The notes beneath the pieces are model-generated. The model did not search any database, was not told the DNA's origin, and saw only the letters and a program-made list of their open reading frames with translations. The translations under genes were made by a program, and so were the position numbers. Below, in pieces: positions 33,272-39,837 of a DNA stretch of 39,837 bases (positions are counted from its first letter, which is position 1; each line of letters opens with the position of its first letter). The stretch lies in assembly GCA_046155615.1 (NCBI GenBank), contig JBJXFP010000123.1, positions 1 through 39,837 on the forward strand, given 5' to 3'. This DNA comes from JANNVZ01 sp046155615. Its GTDB lineage: Bacteria > Bacteroidota > Bacteroidia > Flavobacteriales_D > Sanyastnellaceae.

Positions 33272-36200
33272 CTATCTTGCTATTACAAGTGCTTTCGTTT
33301 GTATGCCCGCATCGCTTTTCAACATGAGCAAATATGTTCCAACAGGAAGATCATTTACATCTAACACAGTGATGCGTTGGGTACAGCGTTGTTTGAACAC
33401 AAGTCGGCCTTGTGCATCTGTTATTTCCATAGAAGTGTTTTGCTTCAATGCCTCTTCCGTCTTTATGTACAAAACATTGCTTGCAGGTATCGGATACAAT
33501 GACAACTGGTCTTCTGAAATTTCTGAAACGTCATCGGCACCACAATCAGGATCATAAGGTGCTGCCGGGCTGCCTCCGATGCAGCCTGCGAACCAATTGC
33601 CCGCCAGGCTTTGGTTGTTGGCCTGAACTTCATACTCATTGGTGCGGCCCGTGCCATCGCTATTGGCAGGCCAGGGCGATTCATCTGTGTATTCTATATC
33701 AATCAATGCCTCATCATGAAAGCCAAAAAGACGTACTGCATCATCGGCATTGGAAAGTGAATAGCCAAGTGGCTGCTGAACAAATGCTGCATCAGGATAT
33801 TGAGTGGCAAACAGTGAAGTGTCTTCCGCAAACACGAGATAGCCATTAGCAGGAATGGTAACGTTCACTTCAAAATCATAACGATTGAAGTAGTTGTTGT
33901 CTTTCATATACATGCCTGTAAGGTCAACAGGAATATCCAATGTGTTGTGCAGTTCTATCCAATCGCCACTCTCATTGTTCGCATCATCATTGTACATGAA
34001 TTCGGAAACTACTACTGCATTTTCTACAGCGCTTCCTTCGAAGTGTGCAACAAACGATTCGTCTGTTTCAAAATTCATCACAAACTGATCTAAGTATGCA
34101 TTGACCGGAAACACTCCGTTGGCCGCCCAGTGGTGAAATTCAAACCCGGGATTGGCCACCACAGTTATCTGCACGGGTACACCATTGTAGTACGTTCCAA
34201 CCCACGGATACATTTCTTCACCAGGCTCTATGGTATTGATGTGGATGCGACCCGCACCTGCTGGTTCTATATCAAATGTCAGGTTCACCTGCTGCTGCAA
34301 TCCGAAGTGATTTTGTAACATGTCGAATGCACAATCATTACGCTGCTCATTCCAGTTGAGTCTATTGTCAAGCGACCATTGTAATGAGCCAAAGTCGGTA
34401 CCCCAGCGCTGGCAGTGCCTTTCAAATATGCTCTCTATTTCATCGCGCATTTCGTTGCCCATGTCATTCACCCTTTCAGGCCTAAAGGCAGTATTCATCA
34501 AATCAGCATAACGCGTGATGAAGTAATTTTTAAATGTTTCATTTTGTATGATGCGAGAGAACATTTGGTCGGTGTAGTAGCCTTCGTCTTGGGCTGTGTT
34601 TATGTAATCATCGCAGGGTTGGTTGCCGGCCAGCCCCATACCAAAGTCCATGTCCATAAGCATAAAGCGCCATTTGCCGCCTTCTGTATCGTCATGCCAG
34701 AATTTGGTGTTGTTGATCCAACCATTGCTCCAATCGCCATTGCACCAATAAGTTTCTGCTATGATGTAGTCAGCATAATTTTCAAGGTCTATTTGATTCT
34801 CGATGAAGTCATAATACCCCTCGCTGTTGGGATCATTGTTCATGATGTAATCAAACATTGGATAGAATGGGATATCGCTTCCATTGATCACATTTAGACC
34901 CATGTAATTGTAGCTGATCACCGTTGCATCATCATTGTCCAATCCATGGTTTTCTTCCACCCAATGCTGATCAAGCACCTCCCGCATTTCCATAAAGCCC
35001 CAGTATTCTCCATTTAAAAACACAACAACAGGAGTGTATGCCATGTAATCGGCTTCAGTTCCTTTCAAAGCTCTTTGCATCAGTGCGTCATGAAAGCGAT
35101 AGCCCCAATATTCATTACCACCATTGCGCAAGTTGAATCCTTTGTATGAATTGATCCAAGGCTTGTCTGCAATGAAAGGATAGTCCATCGTTTCCATTCC
35201 GTACTCATCCTTGCACTGCACGCGAAAACTTTTCTGATCATTGCCCCTCGACCAGCCACCATGAATCTTTATGCCCACAGGGCCTTCTACCTGAAGCAAA
35301 TGGTCTGCATCAAAATATTCCATATAAGCCTGGCGCTCCCAGTCCTCCCAAAAATTGGATCCGAAGTAAGGATAACCGCCATAGTCAGGCGGGCCATAAA
35401 CGTGAATTCCGTAGAGTGAATCCCACAAATTGTATGGGTCAGTGGACAGCGAAATCACAGGAATATCAATGGCCCACTCTTCTATGAGATACGTGTTTTT
35501 GGCAACAGCTGAGGGCATAGAGCTGTTGCTAAAACAACGGGCTGAAAGCACCGTAGTTTCTACCAACTGTAATGGCTCGGTGTAAAGTGCAGAAGTTATT
35601 TGTGGTATGCTGCCATCGGTGGTGTAGCGTATATCTGCAAAGGGGTTGATAGCACTAAGTGCAATGATTTGTTCCTCGTCAAATGCGCCACTACTCACGT
35701 TGAAAATTGGTGGCTGCTCATAGCCGGAAAGGCAATTGGCATCGTTCGCAGCATTTGGTGTTGGGTTGGCTGATACGCACCAAGCGACATTGCCATCACC
35801 ACTTCTTTGATATACGTGGCCCAGTTGCATAGCTTGCAATGGAACTGATTCGGCAGGCGCAGCATCAGGCAGGGAGAGTATCAATGTTTCGCCAACGCTA
35901 AGTTTAAAATTGGTATGCAGGCGAGGTTGGGGTGGAACCACCAATCCGAGCCACACAGGCGCTGTTTCTGTTTGCACCACCGATGATCCTGAAACCAATA
36001 TTAGATAGAAGTTTCCGGTCAAGTCACTAGAACCAATGCCGCTGTTGTGCACTTGTATGCTCAGCACATTTTCACCATCCACCAAGGCGGCTTGCAATGT
36101 GGCTTCATCCATTTCCCAAACCTGATAGTCTAAACCTTGTACTGAAAGTGGCTCCACCACGGCTGTTGCAGCGAAGTCAAATGGAACATCGGTGCCAACT

Positions 36201-36811
36201 TCGCCCATGTTTACACGCGCCACTTCCACCCCATTGAGGTAGGCAACAAAGCCATCATCATAATCAGCAGACAAGTAGAGATGATTGAAAAATTCAGGTT
36301 CTGAAAGATTGAATGTAATTCTGCTATATACTGACAATACCGGTTCCGGTAATATGGTGCCGTCATCATCATCACCATAGCCTATGCCTCCTATATTCTC
36401 ATTCCAACTTGAAGCATCGAATCCGGGCAAGTGCCACGCAGCATCAGGCTCCACATTTGGTACGATGTAAGACCACAAACTCCATGGGAATACTGGTGTT
36501 TCAAAGTGGTCAATTCCTCCCAATAAATTGCGGTCTTTGCCGGAGGCGTATATCACTTCTCTTTCATTCGGTTGAAGCACTAATTCAGGCAGTACCCACT
36601 TCATTGGTGTGGTTGCATCATCTGTCAATCCATAGCCATTCAAGTTTATGGCTTCAGCACCGCTGTTATACATTTCTATCCAGTCGCCATAGTCGCCATC
36701 CTCATCAGCATGGGTTACATCGTTGGTTATCTGCACTTCATTGATTGATACTTGTGCATTTGCCATAGCAAGGGCCAATGCGAAGAGTAGGAAGAGTGTA
36801 TTTCTTTTCAT
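33272..36811 (-). CDS. CotH-kinase / lamin-tail-domain secreted protein with T9SS sorting domain
   Basis: A 1179-residue exported protein. The signal peptide is MKRNTLFLLFALALAMANAQ. A lamin-tail domain follows (about 21-110: VSINEVQITND, DWIEMYNSGAEAINLNGYGL). Next is a beta domain with FDEEQIIALSAI and ADIRYTTDGSIP, then the CotH domain (about 465-790), with GPVGIKIHGGWSRGNDQKSF, FLNGEYWGFMEMREVLD and the Asp-rich KWRFMLMDMDFGMGL. CotH of Bacillus is an atypical protein kinase of spore coats. Then come a short repeat ending FHHWAANG, a second lamin-tail domain (about 930-1040) and the sorting domain (about 1103-1179, beginning LSLYPIPAS, with Ile where Asn is usual). A -7 box lies 45 bases upstream. 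Confidence 0.92.
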   Translation of the reverse strand: MKRNTLFLLFALALAMANAQVSINEVQITNDVTHADEDGDYGDWIEMYNSGAEAINLNGYGLTDDATTPMKWVLPELVLQPNEREVIYASGKDRNLLGGIDHFETPVFPWSLWSYIVPNVEPDAAWHLPGFDASSWNENIGGIGYGDDDDGTILPEPVLSVYSRITFNLSEPEFFNHLYLSADYDDGFVAYLNGVEVARVNMGEVGTDVPFDFAATAVVEPLSVQGLDYQVWEMDEATLQAALVDGENVLSIQVHNSGIGSSDLTGNFYLILVSGSSVVQTETAPVWLGLVVPPQPRLHTNFKLSVGETLILSLPDAAPAESVPLQAMQLGHVYQRSGDGNVAWCVSANPTPNAANDANCLSGYEQPPIFNVSSGAFDEEQIIALSAINPFADIRYTTDGSIPQITSALYTEPLQLVETTVLSARCFSNSSMPSAVAKNTYLIEEWAIDIPVISLSTDPYNLWDSLYGIHVYGPPDYGGYPYFGSNFWEDWERQAYMEYFDADHLLQVEGPVGIKIHGGWSRGNDQKSFRVQCKDEYGMETMDYPFIADKPWINSYKGFNLRNGGNEYWGYRFHDALMQRALKGTEADYMAYTPVVVFLNGEYWGFMEMREVLDQHWVEENHGLDNDDATVISYNYMGLNVINGSDIPFYPMFDYIMNNDPNSEGYYDFIENQIDLENYADYIIAETYWCNGDWSNGWINNTKFWHDDTEGGKWRFMLMDMDFGMGLAGNQPCDDYINTAQDEGYYTDQMFSRIIQNETFKNYFITRYADLMNTAFRPERVNDMGNEMRDEIESIFERHCQRWGTDFGSLQWSLDNRLNWNEQRNDCAFDMLQNHFGLQQQVNLTFDIEPAGAGRIHINTIEPGEEMYPWVGTYYNGVPVQITVVANPGFEFHHWAANGVFPVNAYLDQFVMNFETDESFVAHFEGSAVENAVVVSEFMYNDDANNESGDWIELHNTLDIPVDLTGMYMKDNNYFNRYDFEVNVTIPANGYLVFAEDTSLFATQYPDAAFVQQPLGYSLSNADDAVRLFGFHDEALIDIEYTDESPWPANSDGTGRTNEYEVQANNQSLAGNWFAGCIGGSPAAPYDPDCGADDVSEISEDQLSLYPIPASNVLYIKTEEALKQNTSMEITDAQGRLVFKQRCTQRITVLDVNDLPVGTYLLMLKSDAGIQTKALVIAR

Positions 36812-36855
36812 CCGAAAAATCTGTTCTGTTTCTTAATTGTTACGAGAAGATTAGA

Positions 36856-36863
36856 CAAACATA
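36856..36863 (-). promoter_or_regulatory. -7 element for the CotH-like gene
   Basis: The minus strand reads TATGTTTG, an exact TAnnTTTG box, 45 bases before the ATG at 36811. No exact TTG lies at -33; TTC is present. Confidence 0.5.
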
Positions 36864-37043
36864 AATGAAGGAGCTTGAACGTACTTCCCTGTCTTTTAGT
36901 TTTTTCGACATGCCTTCTTGTAATTCTCAGTTCGTTCTATCTCAAATTTCATTTCTAAAAAATGCAACAACTAAATTCTCAGATGTATCGCAAGGTTTTC
37001 GACTTTAAAATAAATTTGAGTTTCATTCCTTTGTTCACTTCAG

Positions 37044-37649
37044 ATGAGTAAAAAGCTTCCAACATCATTCTATCTAAATAAGGATGTGGTGCAGGCAGCG
37101 AAGTTGTTGCTTGGTAAAAAACTCTGCACAAATTTCGATGGAAATCAAACCTCCGGTATCATAACCGAAACCGAAGCGTATTGCGCACCACAAGATCCAG
37201 CTTCGCACGCATACCAGATGCTGCGAACAAGGAGAACCGAAGCTATGTATGCAGCAGGAGGCCATGCGTATGTATATCTGATTTATGGCAGGTACAACCT
37301 TTTCAATGTGGTAACCAATGTGGAGGGAACACCACATGCAGTGCTTGTGCGGGCTATTGAACCAATAGATGGAATGGATACCATGCTGAACAGAAAAAAG
37401 ATGTCTGCGATAAAAAAAAAATTGACCGCAGGTCCCGGACTATTGACTGAGGCACTTGGCATCAGATTGCAGCACAATGGTTGTTCTCTTCTGGGGAACA
37501 ATATCTGGATTGAACAAGCACCTGATTTGCCTGAAAGCAAAATCAACGCATCACCGCGCATAGGACTTGGCAAAAAAGTATTTGAACCATATATTACCAT
37601 GCCATGGCGATTTTGCATTGCCTATAATGCATGGTTAAGCAATACCTGA
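37044..37649 (+). CDS. 3-methyladenine DNA glycosylase (AAG/MPG family)
   Basis: A 201-residue base-excision repair enzyme that removes alkylated purines from DNA. It matches the AAG fold: AAKLLLGKKLC, the catalytic region GIITETEAYCAPQDPASHA, RTEAMYAAGGHAYVYLIYGRYNLFNVV with the intercalating and lesion-contacting region, AVLVRAIEP and GPGLLTEALGI. The catalytic Glu is in ETEAY. Length is normal for bacterial members. An A10 run at 37412-37421 encodes KKK in SAIKKKLTAG; it is in frame. The start is the ATG at 37044. Confidence 0.94.
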   Translation: MSKKLPTSFYLNKDVVQAAKLLLGKKLCTNFDGNQTSGIITETEAYCAPQDPASHAYQMLRTRRTEAMYAAGGHAYVYLIYGRYNLFNVVTNVEGTPHAVLVRAIEPIDGMDTMLNRKKMSAIKKKLTAGPGLLTEALGIRLQHNGCSLLGNNIWIEQAPDLPESKINASPRIGLGKKVFEPYITMPWRFCIAYNAWLSNT

Positions 37650-37777
37650 CACTTGTCTTTTTTCGCGCGCAACCAACCTTGGGTGAAAATGGAAGTTCAA
37701 TCTAACTGTGTTTGCTTCACACTTACCTTCACCGCGTTTTTATCTATTATCAAATCAAACTCTACATTCTTACCAAG

Positions 37778-39837
37778 ATGAAAAAATTGTTAGTCATCAG
37801 TACCATGCTATGCGCATCCCTCTTGCATGCACAAATCAGGTTTACTCAAGTAACTCCCGCTACTGACCAAATCAAAATCAAAAACTTCGGAGCCTCAGAT
37901 GTGGACATCTCCACCTACCGCCTGTGTGCACTATTCAACTATGCTACACTAAGCTTCGCGCCTGTGAGTATTGTTAGTGGTGACTTTCTGCTTTCGCAAA
38001 ATGAAGTGGTCACCCTAACATGGCCTGGGCTGAACAATACACAAAGCGATTTAGGTCTGTACTTGCCTACTGGACTATTCACTTCTCCCGCTGCCATGGT
38101 GGACTTTATGCAATATGGAGCCGCAGGTCAGGGCCGCGAGGGTGTGGCTGATGCAGCGGGCATTTGGACAGCAGGTACATTCCTTACAGGCACAGGACCG
38201 TGGTTCTACATTGGAGATGGAAATACGACCGGTGTCACTGAATGGATGTCGCTGCCTGTCAATGTCACTTTTAGTGTGGACATGCAAGACCAAATTATTA
38301 GTCCGGATGGCGTACACATCACTGGCAGTTTCCAAGGTTGGACTCCAGGAACTACAGAAATGACAGATGTGGACATGGACAATGTTTACACCATTACGCT
38401 GTCACTTGCACAAGGTGATTATCAATACAAATTCATAAATGGTAACGATTGGCCCGGGCAAGAAATTGTACCCATGGCTTGTGGTGTGGATGATGGCTTT
38501 GGCGGTTACAACCGCGAGGTAGTTGTTTCGGCACTGCCAATCACTACTCCGCTTGTGTGTTTTGGTAGTTGCACCGTTTGTCCGCCTGATCCTGTTTACG
38601 TGGAAGTCACATTTTCTGTTGACATGAACAATCAAACCGTGAGTGGCGATGGTGTTCACCTCGCAGGTAGTTTTCAAGGCTGGGACCCGGCTGCCACCAG
38701 CATGAGCGATGGCGATGCAGATGGTATTTATACAGTAACAATATTGGTTGATGAAAATACTGACATAGAATTCAAGTATGTAAATGGCAACGCATGGGGT
38801 GCTGACGAAATAGTACCAGCTGAATGTGCCCAAAACAATAACCGATTCGCAAGCATCGGTAATGGAGATACAATGCTCGGAGTCGTCTGCTTCGCAGAGT
38901 GTGATGCGTGTCCAATTATTGTTGACCCGGTGTTTGTCGATGTTACTTTTCAAGTAAACATGCAAGACGAAACGGTGAGTGCCAATGGTGTGTATGTAAC
39001 AGGAACCTTCAATGGTTGGAGCGCAACAGCCACTCCGCTTAATGATGGTGATGCTGATAACGTTTACGCTATTACAGTTCTTATAGAAGAAAACACCCAA
39101 ATTGAATTCAAATACCTGAACGGTGATGATTTTGCAGGAGCAGAAACAGTGCCCGCACTTTGTGGAGTGGATGACGGTTTTGGTGGACTCAATCGCATAG
39201 CCGACATTGGTGTCATAGCCGCTGTGCTTGATACTGTTTGTTTCAGCTCATGTATGAATTGCAACGAAATAATAGTGGTGCCAACCAATATGATAACGCT
39301 GCAAGTGAATATGCAAGACCAAACTGTAAGCATGGATGGTGTTCACGTTGCCGGCAACTTTCAAGGCTGGAATCCGGCAACAACTGAAATGACAGATGTA
39401 GATATGGATGGTATTTACACTGTGACATTCGAAGCTGATGAATGGGCCAACCTCTCTTACAAATTCATCAATGGAAATGATTGGCCACAGGCAGAAGAGG
39501 TGCCTTCCACCTGCGGACTGCCTGATGGCAATGGCGGATACAACCGCATATTGGAAACAGGCAGCAACGATGTGTCGGCCAATGTGGTGTGCTTCGGAGA
39601 GTGTGATGATTGTGAACCAATCATTGAGCCCGTGATGGTAAACATCACCTTCTCAGTAAACATGCAAAACGAAACAGTGGATGCCAACGGTGTGCACATC
39701 GCAGGCAGCTTGCAGGGCTGGGATCCGGCATCAACAATGATGACTGATGTGGATATGGATGGCATTTACACTGTCACTTTAGAAGTAGAAGAAAACACCA
39801 CGGTACAATATCGTTTCATCAATGGCAACGACTGGCC
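37778..39837 (+). CDS. Secreted protein with glycogen-binding-like repeats (3' end outside window)
   Basis: Open from the ATG at 37778 to the window edge, 686 codons with no stop. The signal peptide is MKKLLVISTMLCASLLHAQ. Residues 20-160 form a lamin-tail-like beta domain (QIKIKNFGASDVDISTYRLC). Then at least five tandem modules start near 38264, 38606, 38942, 39293 and 39644. Each has V-T-F-S-V-D-M, a GVH-V-x-G-x-F-x-GW core, the acid-rich turn T-D-x-D-x-DGIYT, the YKFINGN-W strand, and a tail with C-G, NR and V-C-F-x-x-C-x-x-C. This is the early-set / CBM48-like fold of carbohydrate-binding domains. A T9SS sorting domain at the missing end is likely but not seen. Confidence 0.88.
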   Translation, partial: MKKLLVISTMLCASLLHAQIRFTQVTPATDQIKIKNFGASDVDISTYRLCALFNYATLSFAPVSIVSGDFLLSQNEVVTLTWPGLNNTQSDLGLYLPTGLFTSPAAMVDFMQYGAAGQGREGVADAAGIWTAGTFLTGTGPWFYIGDGNTTGVTEWMSLPVNVTFSVDMQDQIISPDGVHITGSFQGWTPGTTEMTDVDMDNVYTITLSLAQGDYQYKFINGNDWPGQEIVPMACGVDDGFGGYNREVVVSALPITTPLVCFGSCTVCPPDPVYVEVTFSVDMNNQTVSGDGVHLAGSFQGWDPAATSMSDGDADGIYTVTILVDENTDIEFKYVNGNAWGADEIVPAECAQNNNRFASIGNGDTMLGVVCFAECDACPIIVDPVFVDVTFQVNMQDETVSANGVYVTGTFNGWSATATPLNDGDADNVYAITVLIEENTQIEFKYLNGDDFAGAETVPALCGVDDGFGGLNRIADIGVIAAVLDTVCFSSCMNCNEIIVVPTNMITLQVNMQDQTVSMDGVHVAGNFQGWNPATTEMTDVDMDGIYTVTFEADEWANLSYKFINGNDWPQAEEVPSTCGLPDGNGGYNRILETGSNDVSANVVCFGECDDCEPIIEPVMVNITFSVNMQNETVDANGVHIAGSLQGWDPASTMMTDVDMDGIYTVTLEVEENTTVQYRFINGNDW
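38264..39837 (+). repeat. Tandem 336-351-base coding repeats
   Basis: Five coding repeats spaced 342, 336, 351 and 351 bases, diverged at DNA level but with the same protein skeleton. The fifth is cut by the window end. The cysteine tail V-C-F-x-x-C-x-x-C closes each of the four complete units. Confidence 0.85.

Noticed and set aside
38402..39100. 232-codon minus-strand open frame
   Set aside because: Antisense to the tandem glycogen-binding-like modules; long only because the sense repeats avoid certain codons.
38264..39837. CRISPR-like regular spacing
   Set aside because: The period is about 340-350 bases and the units are protein domains in one frame, not short direct repeats with spacers.

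Overview
The window comes from a chromosome of the phylum Bacteroidota. Five genes encode secreted proteins of the type IX secretion system (T9SS) kind: four end in a C-terminal sorting domain and a fifth runs off the right edge. There is also a GldI-like FKBP lipoprotein, a DUF3276 (PUR-alpha-like) protein and a DUF5723 protein. Start sites lack Shine-Dalgarno sequences and TTG starts are frequent. Several upstream regions carry TAnnTTTG or TAnnTTCG boxes, the -7 element of Bacteroidota promoters. I cannot place it below phylum level. No tRNA, rRNA, CRISPR array, prophage or transposase was found.

Layout. From 244 to 3504, on the minus strand, is an operon hisS > DinB-family protein > FAD-linked oxidase, then a 30-residue membrane peptide (3620-3712). 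From 3779 to 9141, on the plus strand, are a WD40 protein, dnaX, a two-helix membrane protein, an aldo/keto reductase, trmD and a tiny channel-like protein. From 9276 to 15748 are a type B T9SS protein with a damaged or unusual 5' end, the DUF3276 gene, an RsmI-like methyltransferase, a lipoprotein and a polyprenyl-phosphate sugar transferase. From 15877 to 17604 are dihydrolipoyl dehydrogenase and a DUF4870-like membrane protein. From 17605 to 18042 is the only long non-coding stretch; it holds a terminator and a strongly structured RNA candidate. From 18043 to 23561 are two overlapping T9SS genes.

From 23685 to 28093 a deoxynucleoside kinase (minus) diverges from a tightly coupled plus-strand cluster: moaC, a MobB-like/MobA fusion, a beta-propeller lipoprotein and an ABC-type metal-chelate binding lipoprotein. 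Acetyl-CoA synthetase (28090-29985, minus) converges on this cluster. From 30087 to 37649 are the FKBP lipoprotein, the DUF5723 protein, a DUF1573 protein (minus), a CotH/lamin-tail T9SS protein (minus) and a 3-methyladenine DNA glycosylase. The window ends inside a long secreted protein built of at least five glycogen-binding-like repeats.

Working together. hisS, trmD, the RsmI-like enzyme, dnaX and mpg are housekeeping genes for translation, replication and repair. lpdA and acs serve acetyl-CoA metabolism. moaC and mobA belong to molybdenum cofactor synthesis. The secreted proteins are typical cell-surface cargo. I see no complete new defence or mobile system. The best leads are the RNA element at 17812-17924, the A10 run in dnaX whose two slipped frames both stop at once, and the MobB-like/MobA fusion that has lost its P-loop.
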